64,000 nt of DNA from an uncultured Acetatifactor sp. (GTDB taxonomy: Bacteria > Bacillota > Clostridia > Lachnospirales > Lachnospiraceae): NCBI GenBank assembly GCA_949840935.1, contig CATKXX010000003.1, positions 62,001 to 126,000 of the forward strand, read 5' to 3'. The notes under the pieces were generated by a model. That model was not told the origin of the DNA, ran no database searches, and saw only the letters and a program-made list of their open reading frames with translations. The position numbers and the translations under genes are program-made. Below, one piece after another: positions 35,398 through 44,230 of this stretch. Within the stretch, counting starts at the first letter, position 1; each line of letters begins with the position of its first letter.

Positions 35398-38300
35398 TCA
35401 CAACACGCTGTCCAGAGTCTCAAGCAGCTTCTGAATGTCGATGGGCTTGGCAATATGGCCGTTCATGCCGCATTTCAGCGCTTCCTGTTTGTCTTCCTCG
35501 AAGGCGTTGGCGGTCATGGCAATGATCGGGATGGAAGCCAGCTCCACATCCGGCAGATTCCGTATTTCCCGGGTGGCTTCATAGCCGTTCATCACCGGCA
35601 TCTGGACATCCATCAGCACAATCTGATAGTATCCTGGCTTGGACTGCTTTATCATATCCAGAGCGATTTTGCCATTTTCTGCGACTTCAGTGGTAAAGCC
35701 GGCGTCTCCCAGGATTGCCACTGCAATCTCCTGGTTCAGCTCCACATCCTCCGCAAGCAGGATGCGTCCGCTGTGATGCCCTGAGGGCTTCTTCTCTGTG
35801 TGTGTGCCTGCTGTTTCTTCCGGATGTATGGCGGATTGCAGACATGCCCTCAGCTCCGACAGAAACAGCGGTTTGCTGCAAAAGGCCGTGACTCCGGCTT
35901 CCGTGGCTTCCGCCTCAATGTCCGACCAGTCATATGCGGTGAGGACGATCACCGGCACATCGCTGCCCATTTCCTTACGGATTCTCCGGGTGACCTCCAC
36001 ACCGTTCATATCGGGCAGGATCCAGTCCACGATACACACGGAGTAATCGTCGCCCCGGGTAATCGCCTGGTGGGTGCGCAGCACGGCTTCCTTTCCGGAC
36101 AGCGTCCACTCGGCACGCATACCCAGCTGGCCCAGCATATAGGAAACGCTGTCGCAGGTATTAAAGTCGTCATCCACTACCAGAGCCCTGCAGTTTCTAA
36201 GCTCCGGTATGTCCTGAAGTTCCCTTGTCTCGGAGTGCAGGCGGAAGGTAAAGGCAACGGTAAATTCCGTTCCCACGCCCAGCTCACTCTCCACCTCAAT
36301 GGTGCCGTTCATCATATCCACAATATTTTTCGTGATGGCCATCCCCAGCCCGGTTCCCTGAATCCCGCTTATGGTGGAATTCTGTTCTCTTTCAAAAGGC
36401 TCGAAAATATGATCCACGAATTCCTGGCTCATGCCCATGCCGTTGTCCCTGATGCTGAATTCATAATTGGCGTAACCGGCCGGGGCGCCGGATTTCTCTG
36501 TGATGCGCATGTTGATGGTGCCGCCTGCGCCGGTGTATTTTACCGCATTGCTGAGAAGGTTCAGGAGCACCTGGTTCAGCCGGAGCTTGTCGCAGCAAAT
36601 GTCCTCGTCCAGGACATCTACCGTATCGATCTGCAGGTCAAGCTGCTTGGCATTGACATCCGCCTGGAGGATATTGCGCAGACCATGCAGGATATCCGGG
36701 AGGCTGCATGGCTTCTCCTCCAGATGGATCTTCCCGCTCTCAATATGGCTCATGTCCAGTACGTCATTGATCAGGCTCAACAGATGGTTGCCGGAGGTCA
36801 TGATCTTCTTCAAATATTCCAGCACCTGTTCCTTCTGGTCAATGTGCGTGATGGCCAGGTTGGTAAAGCCTACGATGGCGTTCATGGGTGTCCGGATGTC
36901 GTGGGACATATTGGATAAAAATACGCTTTTGGCCTTGCTGGCCCTGTTGGCCTGTGAAAGGGCAGCTTCCAGCAGGTTGTTCTGTTCCATTTCCCTGCGG
37001 ATCTCGCCGTCCACACTGCGGAAGCCCAGAACAATCCCAAGGCCGCCGTCGCCTGTGCCCACGCTTACCGCTTTCATCTGGAAATAGATGATCTCATCGC
37101 CCCTGCATTTCCGGTAATTTATGTAAAACAGCTTTTTGACTGCCAGTTCCCTTTTCAGGTAATCCAGGGAAACTGCCTGTCGCAGCATGTCCCTGTCCTC
37201 CTCGTGCACCCATTCCTGGATGTACTGCTCCATGCTCTCCTTCAGCGGGATTTCACCGTTGAAGATGCTGTTGATCCCCTTCCCGTCGTTCCGGATGGGC
37301 GTCACGCTGCCAGTATCGGGATTCACAAAGCACACAAGATTGAAATCTATGCTCAGCGCCTGAACCAGCTCCTTCTGCCGCCGCTCGTTTTCCTTCTCCT
37401 GGATTTTCCGGGCTGTGATATCCAGAAGGAAGCGCTGGCAAAAGAGCTCCCCGTTTTCTTCATAGAGCTTTATATTCCCCATGACATGAAGGAGCTCCCC
37501 GTTTTTGTGTTGTATGCGGTATTCAACGCTGACGCTGTCCCCTGCCTTTTTCAGAGTCCTGATGCATTCCATGAGCTTATCCCTGTCCGGCTCTATCACA
37601 GATGCCGCAATCAGGTCGAAGCCGTCCTCTATCAATTCCTCCTGTGTTTCGTATCCCAGGATCTTAAGCGCGGCCCTGTTTATGCTTATAATGCGGGAGC
37701 CGTCCATAGAATGGCACATTACGCCGCAGTCGATGGTGGTGAGTATGGTCTCCAGCGTCTGGTTCTTCTGAATGATCTCCTGCTCGTAAGCGCGCTCCTG
37801 TGTCACATCGATAGCCACTCCCACGGTTCCCATCACGCTGTTGTCGAGATCATACAGGGGTGACTTATAGGTCATGAGAGTCCTCATGCCGTCGCCGGCT
37901 TTTATGGTTTCCTCGGATACAAAGGTCCGCCTTTTGCTCATGACCTCATTCTCCGATTCTATGCAGGCGGGGTCATCCTGCTCCACATCCCAGATATAGG
38001 CGTGCCCGCGTCCCTGCACCTGCTGCCTGGTCTTGTTTACTGTCCGGCAGAAGCTTTTGTTAACCTTCTCGTGAATGCCGTTTTTGTCCTTATACCAGAC
38101 CAGATTCGGGATGTTGTCGATTGTGGCTTCCAGATACTGGCTGGTCTGCCAGAAGTCCCTGCTCAGCTTGCATGTCCGCTGCCAGCCTGAGAAGCGGAAC
38201 CTCACCGCAGCGTCCGGCATGGGGGTATTCCAGATATCGCAGATGCCGTAGATGTTATGAGGATGATATATGCTGTCGGTGCCGTCCGCAGCCTCCGCGG

Positions 38301-38598
38301 CTGCTGCCGGCAGGGTTTCTGCAAGCAGCCTAAGCTGCTCCTCATCTGCCAGCAGAATCACCTGGGCATCCTTCTTCCTGGCTGATGCCAGAAGCTGCAG
38401 AGTCTCCTTCCTATCCGCCGCATTCCTATCCGACAGGCTGACAATGATCACATCTGCCGCTGAGACCGCTGACGCCTCCGGTCTGGGGCTTTCAGAAAAG
38501 GAATGAGTAAAATGCTCCAGCGGGGGCTGTTCCTTTATGATTTCAAAGGCACGGCACGGGCAGCCTGTCAGATATATATGTAGGTGACATGCGTACAT
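35398..38598 (-). CDS. Hybrid sensor histidine kinase with two receivers
   Basis: A 1066-residue cytoplasmic kinase with no membrane segment. Order: an N-terminal receiver-like fold without phospho-acceptor Asp (about 45-125, ADVIIVSLSDRNAADRK), PAS (about 152-270), PAS (about 282-400), a third PAS-like region (about 410-530), HisKA with SNMSHDIRTPMNAIVGF (His about 566), HATPase (about 640-780, LLNLLSNAVKYTGAGG and GTGLGMAIT), then two receivers (about 795-920, VDWILPDMNG; about 941-1066, VLMDVQMPVMNGYEA). No Hpt domain or separate regulator is adjacent, so output must go elsewhere. The start has GGAGG eight bases upstream. Confidence 0.88.
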   Translation of the reverse strand: MYACHLHIYLTGCPCRAFEIIKEQPPLEHFTHSFSESPRPEASAVSAADVIIVSLSDRNAADRKETLQLLASARKKDAQVILLADEEQLRLLAETLPAAAAEAADGTDSIYHPHNIYGICDIWNTPMPDAAVRFRFSGWQRTCKLSRDFWQTSQYLEATIDNIPNLVWYKDKNGIHEKVNKSFCRTVNKTRQQVQGRGHAYIWDVEQDDPACIESENEVMSKRRTFVSEETIKAGDGMRTLMTYKSPLYDLDNSVMGTVGVAIDVTQERAYEQEIIQKNQTLETILTTIDCGVMCHSMDGSRIISINRAALKILGYETQEELIEDGFDLIAASVIEPDRDKLMECIRTLKKAGDSVSVEYRIQHKNGELLHVMGNIKLYEENGELFCQRFLLDITARKIQEKENERRQKELVQALSIDFNLVCFVNPDTGSVTPIRNDGKGINSIFNGEIPLKESMEQYIQEWVHEEDRDMLRQAVSLDYLKRELAVKKLFYINYRKCRGDEIIYFQMKAVSVGTGDGGLGIVLGFRSVDGEIRREMEQNNLLEAALSQANRASKAKSVFLSNMSHDIRTPMNAIVGFTNLAITHIDQKEQVLEYLKKIMTSGNHLLSLINDVLDMSHIESGKIHLEEKPCSLPDILHGLRNILQADVNAKQLDLQIDTVDVLDEDICCDKLRLNQVLLNLLSNAVKYTGAGGTINMRITEKSGAPAGYANYEFSIRDNGMGMSQEFVDHIFEPFEREQNSTISGIQGTGLGMAITKNIVDMMNGTIEVESELGVGTEFTVAFTFRLHSETRELQDIPELRNCRALVVDDDFNTCDSVSYMLGQLGMRAEWTLSGKEAVLRTHQAITRGDDYSVCIVDWILPDMNGVEVTRRIRKEMGSDVPVIVLTAYDWSDIEAEATEAGVTAFCSKPLFLSELRACLQSAIHPEETAGTHTEKKPSGHHSGRILLAEDVELNQEIAVAILGDAGFTTEVAENGKIALDMIKQSKPGYYQIVLMDVQMPVMNGYEATREIRNLPDVELASIPIIAMTANAFEEDKQEALKCGMNGHIAKPIDIQKLLETLDSVL

Positions 38599-38684
38599 AT
38601 CTGTTTTCCTCCATAATTGTATAAATTGTCTGATGTCTCTATTCTAACAATCCTGCAAATTTATGTCAATATCAGTGTGACGGA

Positions 38685-40451
38685 TTAGAGCGTGTTTGCG
38701 CCCTGATCCGTTACCTGCTGTATCCCCGAGATATCGCTGTCGATCGCCATGGAAAAATTCGTGTAGTAGACTACAAAGCCGGGTTTTGCCCCTCCGGGTT
38801 TTTTCACATGCTTTTTCTGGATGTAGTCGATTTCCACCTTTTCCTGATCCCTGCCCCTGGAATAGTAGGCCGCAAGGCGCGCCGCCTCCTCAAAGGTCCG
38901 GTCGGGCAGCTCCTCCGCATTGCCCAGCTTTACCACCACATGGGAGCCGGGCAGCTTCTTCGCATGGAACCACCAGTCGTTTCCTGTGGCAAACCGGAAG
39001 GTGAGCTCGTCATTCTGGTAATTATTCTTTCCCACATACATGTGGAAACCGTCGCTGCTGATATAGTGATAGGGCTTACTGACATGCTTCTGCTTCTTAA
39101 CGCCGCTCTTTCTGCGGATATAACCGCTTTCCGTGAGCTCCTCCCGGATCTCCGCGAGATCCTCCTCGTGGAGGGCGATGTCCAGAGCGGCTGAAATGGA
39201 TTCCAGGTGGTCGATTTCTGACCTGACTTCCATAGTCAATTGAGACAGGGCCTCATAAGTGCGTTTCAGTTTGTTATATTTGTCGAAATATTTTTTTGCA
39301 TTTTCTGTGGCGGTGAGAGTGGGATCCAGGGGGATGGCAATCGTTTCACCGGTATAATAATTCAGCGCTTCCAGGGTCTTTGCGCCGGGCTGTGCCCCGT
39401 AGCCGTAGGTATTCAACAGCTCTCCGTAGACCCGGTAGGTATCCCTCTTTTCCGTATCCTGCATCTGGCGCAGCTGCAGATCGTATTTTTTCACAGTGCG
39501 CTCCAGGGCCGTCTGAACCACATGGCGCAGGTCGGAGGACTTCTGGCGGATGCGTGTGAGAGTGCTCTTTTCCGCGTAATAGTGCTCCAGCAGTGCGGAC
39601 ATGGAGGTGTAGGGCACAAGGGAGTCCTCCCCTCCGCTGTACATGGTCAGGGGCAGGGCGGCAAACTCTACGGGCTTTTTGCCGGTGTAAGCGATATTGG
39701 GGGAGAAGCGTTCTTCCAGAACAATATTGACCATATTGGTAAATGCCTCAAACAGAGACCTGAAACCGGCCTCGTCCATAGCGGCGGTGGGCTGTTCCCC
39801 GTCGATCCCCGCTTCGTAACAGAGCTCCTGGGCCAGCACCGGGGAGATGCCTGTAAAGCTGCCGTAGAGCGCCTTGAAGGCAGGCTGCGGCCTGGCGGAA
39901 AGGACGGTGCGGAAGGTGTCGTAATCCGTGGACAGGGCGTCCAGCTTATTCTGTGTCTGTACCATGAAATAAGGTTTTCCCGGAAGCACCTCCCTGACAG
40001 AGCTGACAGCTGCGGAGACACGCCTGATACTGTCGATGACAGTGCCGTCATCATCGCAGAAAATAATGTTGCTGTGCTTGCCCATGATTTCTGTCACCAG
40101 TGTCTTGTGGCACAGATCGCCCATTTCATCCAGGTGTTCTATCTGGATCCGGACAATGCGCTCCAGGCCCGGCTGTGAGATGTCCGTGATCCGCCCGTTC
40201 TGCAGGTGCTTCCTGAGCAGCATACAGAAGTTGGGGGCGGTCATGGGGCTGGGCTTATTTTTCTCTGTCAGATAGATCAGCGGCAGCGACGCCCCCGCCG
40301 AGATGGACAGCCTTTTCTGCCCGGTGGGATGTTTTATGGTGAGCAGAAGCTCGTCCTCCTCCGGCTGGGCGATCTTGTAGAGCCGTCCCCCGATCAGCTC
40401 CCTTTTCATTTCCGATACTACGTTTGCTATGGTTACTCCGTCAAATGCCAT
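38685..40451 (-). CDS. rqcH: RqcH / NFACT ribosome-quality-control protein
   Basis: A 588-residue NFACT protein. The N-terminal NFACT-N region has ELIGGRLYKIAQPEEDELLL; coiled-coil arms span about 270-440; the C-terminal NFACT-R domain has NDWWFHAKKLPGSHVVVKL and a KKPGGAKPGFVVYY tail. RqcH recruits tRNA-Ala to obstructed 50S subunits and adds alanine tails; older literature calls it FbpA, fibronectin-binding protein. The last four codons and stop coincide with AGAGCGTGTTTG, the end sequence of the fold-back element, and the full element lies 30 bases beyond the start codon. Confidence 0.9.
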   Translation of the reverse strand: MAFDGVTIANVVSEMKRELIGGRLYKIAQPEEDELLLTIKHPTGQKRLSISAGASLPLIYLTEKNKPSPMTAPNFCMLLRKHLQNGRITDISQPGLERIVRIQIEHLDEMGDLCHKTLVTEIMGKHSNIIFCDDDGTVIDSIRRVSAAVSSVREVLPGKPYFMVQTQNKLDALSTDYDTFRTVLSARPQPAFKALYGSFTGISPVLAQELCYEAGIDGEQPTAAMDEAGFRSLFEAFTNMVNIVLEERFSPNIAYTGKKPVEFAALPLTMYSGGEDSLVPYTSMSALLEHYYAEKSTLTRIRQKSSDLRHVVQTALERTVKKYDLQLRQMQDTEKRDTYRVYGELLNTYGYGAQPGAKTLEALNYYTGETIAIPLDPTLTATENAKKYFDKYNKLKRTYEALSQLTMEVRSEIDHLESISAALDIALHEEDLAEIREELTESGYIRRKSGVKKQKHVSKPYHYISSDGFHMYVGKNNYQNDELTFRFATGNDWWFHAKKLPGSHVVVKLGNAEELPDRTFEEAARLAAYYSRGRDQEKVEIDYIQKKHVKKPGGAKPGFVVYYTNFSMAIDSDISGIQQVTDQGANTL

Positions 40452-40481
40452 GGTAAGCCCTCGATTCCCTGTTCAGTCTTC

Positions 40482-40643
40482 AGAGCGTGTTTGAAAAATG
40501 CTTTCCTTGGGATGTGCGTCACACTTTGTGGGATGCAAGCCCCGATTTGGGAGGCGTAGTGGGGCTACGTTGACCAAATTGGGGCGCCGCAGGCCGCGAA
40601 GTGGAACGTGCAGACCGAGGGAATGATTTTTCAAACACGCTCT
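40482..40643. repeat. 162-bp fold-back element with terminal inverted repeats
   Basis: The ends AGAGCGTGTTTGAAAAATG (40482-40500) and its inverse (40625-40643) match at 18 of 19 positions. Comparing the two halves shows that the whole 162 bp is one long imperfect palindrome, with a GTAG/CTAC apex. No transposase frame is inside. No clear target duplication flanks it. Arms of relatives occur at 30886 and 54131. It resembles a MITE or a large REP-like element. Confidence 0.8.
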
Positions 40644-40702
40644 AATGCTCATATGGAGTTAAGTATACCAGAATTCCCGGAGAAAGGGAATAAAATATTT
40701 TA

Positions 40703-40731
40703 TTGATGAAAATTTATCTTTGTGGTAAAAT
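40703..40731 (+). promoter_or_regulatory. Candidate sigma-A promoter of yicC-remA-gmk-rpoZ
   Basis: TTGATG (40703-40708), 17 bases, TAAAAT (40726-40731). Five of six bases match in the -10 and four of six in the -35. It reads into a 5' leader with a hairpin. Confidence 0.65.
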
Positions 40732-40753
40732 GAAAATCATGGCAGAGTTTTTG

Positions 40754-40772
40754 CCGGAGCGACACGCTCCGG
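40754..40772 (+). other. 5' leader hairpin before yicC
   Basis: CCGGAGCG (40754-40761) and CGCTCCGG (40765-40772) form a perfect 8-bp stem with an ACA triloop, close to the predicted 5' end of the message. No T-tract follows, so it is not a terminator. Confidence 0.6.
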
Positions 40773-40785
40773 GATTGGAGCATTC

Positions 40786-41664
40786 ATGATAAAAAGTATG
40801 ACAGGCTTCGGCAGGTGTGAGACGGCCGAAAATAACAGAAGGATCACAGTGGAGATAAAATCGGTGAACCACCGGTACCTGGATGTGAATATCAGGATGC
40901 CGAAGGCGCTGGGGATTTTTGAGGCTGCGGTCCGGGCGGAGCTGAAGGATTACGTTTCCCGCGGCAAGGTGGATGTGTTCGTCCGCTATGAAGACTTCTC
41001 GGAGGGCCGCTCCACGCTGCATTATAATAAGGACGTGGCGGAGGGGTACTTAGGGTATCTGAAGCAGATGGCGGAGGGGCTTGGGCTGGAAAACGATGTC
41101 ACTGTCTCTGTCCTGTCAGGGCTTCCCGAGGTATTTACCATGGAGGAAGCGGAGCTGGACGAGGAAGAAATCTGGAAGGAGCTGCAGAGGGCGGCGGCGG
41201 GAGCGGCCAGGCAGCTGGCGGACACCCGTATCGCGGAAGGGGAGCGCCTGAAGGAAGACCTTATCGGCAAGCTGGACGGGATGCTTGGGATTGTGGGGCG
41301 AATCTCGGAGAGGGCCCCGGAAATAGTGACAGAATATCGTAAGAAGCTGGAAGACAGGGTAAAAGAGCTTCTGGAGGATGCCTGTGTGGACGAGGGAAGG
41401 CTGCTGACAGAGGTAACGCTCTTTGCGGATAAGGCCTGTGTGGACGAGGAGCTTGTCAGGCTCCACAGCCATATTGAGTCTGCCAAAAGCTCCCTGCAGG
41501 AGGGCGGCGCAGTGGGCAGGAAACTGGACTTTATCGCCCAGGAGATGAACCGGGAGGCAAACACCATCCTGTCCAAGGCAAATGACCTGGAAATTTCCAA
41601 TTATGCCATTGAGCTGAAGACGGAGATCGAAAAGGTAAGGGAACAGATCCAGAATATTGAATAG
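40786..41664 (+). CDS. yicC: YicC-family endoribonuclease
   Basis: A 292-residue protein starting MIKSMTGFGR, the hallmark of YicC, with EIKSVNHRYLDVNIRMP (about 25) and a C-terminal DUF1732 end containing GRKLDFIAQEMNREANTILSKA (about 243). Family members are stress-linked endoribonucleases that act on RNA such as RyhB in Enterobacteria; targets in Clostridia are unknown. The start has TTGGAG upstream and a hairpin in the leader. It is the first gene of a conserved operon with remA, gmk and rpoZ. Confidence 0.92.
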   Translation: MIKSMTGFGRCETAENNRRITVEIKSVNHRYLDVNIRMPKALGIFEAAVRAELKDYVSRGKVDVFVRYEDFSEGRSTLHYNKDVAEGYLGYLKQMAEGLGLENDVTVSVLSGLPEVFTMEEAELDEEEIWKELQRAAAGAARQLADTRIAEGERLKEDLIGKLDGMLGIVGRISERAPEIVTEYRKKLEDRVKELLEDACVDEGRLLTEVTLFADKACVDEELVRLHSHIESAKSSLQEGGAVGRKLDFIAQEMNREANTILSKANDLEISNYAIELKTEIEKVREQIQNIE

Positions 41665-41673
41665 GAGCATCCT

Positions 41674-41949
41674 ATGCTGATTCATATCGGGTTCGGGAAT
41701 ATTGTAAACACATCCAAGATCATCGCCATTGTAAGCCCCGAATCGGCTCCCATTAAGCGTCTGGTACAGAACGCCAAGGAGAAGGGCATGGCGATCGACG
41801 CCACCCAGGGGCGCAAGACGAAAGCCGTGCTGGTCATGGAGAACAGTCAGGTGGTGCTCTCCGCGCTGCTGCCGGAGACCATTGCCGGCCGCGTCCACAC
41901 GGGGCAGGGGCCGGAAAGCGCCGGGGACGGCGATGAGGATGAAATATAA
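41674..41949 (+). CDS. remA: RemA/DUF370 regulatory protein
   Basis: A 91-residue DUF370 protein opening [34 protein letters not shown] and running through [24 protein letters not shown] (given here as [18 protein letters not shown] and [14 protein letters not shown]). RemA is a DNA-binding activator of extracellular-matrix and osmoprotection genes in Bacillus. In Clostridia the gene is usually placed between yicC and gmk, as here. The last 15 residues are an acidic low-complexity tail (GDGDEDEI). It is preceded by an AGGAG site 10 bases after yicC. A link to the exopolysaccharide locus at the start of the window is possible but unproven. Confidence 0.9.
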   Translation: MLIHIGFGNIVNTSKIIAIVSPESAPIKRLVQNAKEKGMAIDATQGRKTKAVLVMENSQVVLSALLPETIAGRVHTGQGPESAGDGDEDEI

Positions 41950-41972
41950 ATTCAGGCGGAGATATACTTATT

Positions 41973-42608
41973 ATGGAAAAAAAGGGAATACTGACAGTGA
42001 TTTCAGGCTTTTCAGGAGCCGGTAAGGGTACGCTTGTGAAGGCCCTTTTACAGAAATATGACAATTACGCCCTGTCTGTCTCCATGACCACCAGAAAGCC
42101 CAGAGAGGGAGAACGGGACGGCGTGGAGTATTTCTTTACGGACAGGGAGCGTTTCGAGGAGACGATCCGGCAGGGCGGGCTGATAGAGTACGCCCAGTAC
42201 TGCGATAATTATTACGGCACCCCCAGGGAGTATGTGGAGCAGCAGATGCAGGCGGGCAACAATGTGATCCTGGAGATTGAGATCCAGGGGGCACTGAAGA
42301 TTAAGGAACAATTCCCCGAAAGCCTGCTGATTTTTGTCACGCCGCCCAGCGGGGAGGAGCTGAAGCGCAGGCTGGTGAGCCGGGGGACGGAGAGCGATGA
42401 TGTGATCGCAAAGCGTCTCGCCCGCGCGGCAGAGGAATCAGAGGGCATGGAGTCCTATGATTATATTGTAGTGAATGATAAGCTGGAAGACTGTGTGGAG
42501 GAGCTCCATCAGCTGGTGGAGGCTTCCCGCAGGGCGCCCGTCAGAAGCAGGGTGTTTATCGAAGAAATCAGAAATGAATTAAAAGCGTTTGCGAAAGGAG
42601 AGCAATAA
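41973..42608 (+). CDS. gmk: Guanylate kinase
   Basis: A 211-residue enzyme that makes GDP from GMP and ATP. The P-loop is SGFSGAGKGTLVKAL (about 11), the GMP-binding stretch is SVSMTTRKPREGERDGVEYFF (read here as SMTTRKPREGERDGVEY, about 37), and EYAQYCDNYYGTP and LEIEIQGALKIK follow. It sits in the yicC operon and its stop overlaps the start of rpoZ. It supplies GDP for RNA, DNA and the stringent response. Confidence 0.95.
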   Translation: MEKKGILTVISGFSGAGKGTLVKALLQKYDNYALSVSMTTRKPREGERDGVEYFFTDRERFEETIRQGGLIEYAQYCDNYYGTPREYVEQQMQAGNNVILEIEIQGALKIKEQFPESLLIFVTPPSGEELKRRLVSRGTESDDVIAKRLARAAEESEGMESYDYIVVNDKLEDCVEELHQLVEASRRAPVRSRVFIEEIRNELKAFAKGEQ

Positions 42609-42844
42609 TGTTACATCCGTCTTATTCCGATCTGATAAAGGTAGTAAACAGCGAGGTGGAGCCCGGTGAGGCGCCTGTGGTAAACAGCCGCTATTCCATT
42701 GTCATGGCGACCTCCAAGAGGGCCAGGCAGATCATTGCGGGGGAGGATCCCCTGGTGCCGTACAGGGGCGGGAAGAAGCCTCTTTCTGTTGCAATAGATG
42801 AATTGAATCAGGGCGCCATCAAGATAATAAGCGATGAGGAATAA
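42608..42844 (+). CDS. rpoZ: RNA polymerase omega subunit
   Basis: A 78-residue omega subunit. LHPSYSDLIKVVNS opens the protein, NSRYSIVMATSKRARQI (about 23-39) is the conserved core that wraps the beta-prime C-terminus, and KPLSVAIDELNQGAIKI ends it. It helps fold beta-prime and contributes to a ppGpp site in proteobacteria. The start overlaps the gmk stop by one base with AAAGGAG upstream. Confidence 0.93.
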   Translation: MLHPSYSDLIKVVNSEVEPGEAPVVNSRYSIVMATSKRARQIIAGEDPLVPYRGGKKPLSVAIDELNQGAIKIISDEE

Positions 42845-42850
42845 ACGGGG

Positions 42851-42880
42851 GCAGCTGGTTTTTGCCAGCTGCTTCCTTCA
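42851..42880 (+). terminator. Weak terminator or attenuator between rpoZ and rimO
   Basis: GCAGCTGG (42851-42858) and CCAGCTGC (42865-42872) form a perfect stem with a TTTTTG loop, followed by the partly T-rich TTCCTTC. The T-run is broken, so read-through into rimO is likely. Confidence 0.5.
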
Positions 42881-42901
42881 TGACAACAGGAGGCCCCATA
42901 T

Positions 42902-44230
42902 ATGAAAATACTGTTTGTATCGCTGGGCTGCGACAAGAACCTGGCGGATACGGAAATGATGCTGGGGATGCTTAGGGACAGGGGATATTCCTTTACGGAT
43001 GACGAGGAGGAGGCGGAGGCTGTGGTCGTTAACACCTGCTGCTTCATCGGGGACGCCAAGGAGGAGAGCATCCATGCCCTGCTGGAGATGGCGGAGCGGA
43101 AGGACAGCGGCCAGCTTAAGGCGCTGATAGCGGCGGGATGCCTGGCGCAGCGCTACCGGGAGGAGATCCAGGAGGAAATCCCCCAGGTAGACGCCATAGT
43201 CGGAACCATGGCCATAGAGGATATCGCGGATGCCCTGGAGGAAACGCTGGACGGGAATCCCAAAAACCATTACCGTGGGTTGGACGTCGCACCTCCGGCA
43301 TACCGGAACAGGATTCTTACCACCGGCGGCCATTATGCCTATCTGAAGATTGCGGAAGGCTGTAACAAGCGCTGTACCTACTGCATCATTCCCAGGGTAA
43401 GAGGGGATTACAGAAGTATCCCCATGGAGGAGCTGGAGGCCCAGGCGGAGATTCTGGCGGCCCGGGGCGTGAGGGAGCTGATCCTGGTGGCCCAGGAAAC
43501 TACCCTCTACGGTGTGGATCTGTATGGGGAAAAGCGCCTGCCCGGGCTGCTGCGCAGGCTGGCGCGGATAAGCGGCATCTACTGGATCCGGCTTCTGTAT
43601 TGTTATCCTGAGGAGCTCACGGAGGAGCTTGTGGAGACGATCGCTGCAGAGCCCAAAGTCTGCCATTATCTGGATATTCCCATCCAGCATGCTTCCGACA
43701 GCGTATTGAGGCGCATGGGAAGGCGCACTACCCAGGAGGAGCTGCGGCGGCAGATAAAGGGGCTGCGGGAGCGTATCCCGGATATCTGTCTGAGGACGAC
43801 TCTGATCAGCGGGTTCCCCGGGGAGACCCAGGAGGATTTCGAGGAGCTGTACCGGTTTGTCAACGAGATGGAATTCGACAGGCTGGGGGTGTTCCCCTAC
43901 TCCCAGGAGGAGGACACGGTGGCGGCGGATATGCCGGATCAGATTGAGGAAGCCGTGAAGGAGGCCCGCAGGGATGAGCTGATGGAGCTGCAGCAGGCCG
44001 TGGCCTGTGACAGGGCGCAGGATATGATCGGCAAAGTGATGAACGTTATGGTGGAGGGAAAGGTGGCGGAGGAGGACGTGTACGTCACAAGGACTTACCG
44101 GGATGCGCCGAATGTGGACGGGTATCTGTTCTTAAATACAACCGCGAATCTGATGACAGGGGATTTCGTGAAGGCCCTTGTCACGGATTCCAACGAATAT
44201 GATCTGATAGGTGAGGTATATCATGAGTAA
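42902..44230 (+). CDS. rimO: Ribosomal protein S12 methylthiotransferase
   Basis: A 442-residue radical SAM enzyme that methylthiolates an Asp of ribosomal protein S12. The N-terminal UPF0004 domain starts ILFVSLGCDKNLADTEMML with three conserved Cys (CDKN, NTCC, AGCL). The radical SAM motif CNKRCTYC (about 153) reads ARIPRVRG afterwards (CIIPRVRG), and a TRAM domain ends the protein. MiaB is a close relative, but the GCDKNLADTE start is typical of RimO. It has AGGAGG upstream and overlaps pgsA. Confidence 0.93.
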   Translation: MKILFVSLGCDKNLADTEMMLGMLRDRGYSFTDDEEEAEAVVVNTCCFIGDAKEESIHALLEMAERKDSGQLKALIAAGCLAQRYREEIQEEIPQVDAIVGTMAIEDIADALEETLDGNPKNHYRGLDVAPPAYRNRILTTGGHYAYLKIAEGCNKRCTYCIIPRVRGDYRSIPMEELEAQAEILAARGVRELILVAQETTLYGVDLYGEKRLPGLLRRLARISGIYWIRLLYCYPEELTEELVETIAAEPKVCHYLDIPIQHASDSVLRRMGRRTTQEELRRQIKGLRERIPDICLRTTLISGFPGETQEDFEELYRFVNEMEFDRLGVFPYSQEEDTVAADMPDQIEEAVKEARRDELMELQQAVACDRAQDMIGKVMNVMVEGKVAEEDVYVTRTYRDAPNVDGYLFLNTTANLMTGDFVKALVTDSNEYDLIGEVYHE

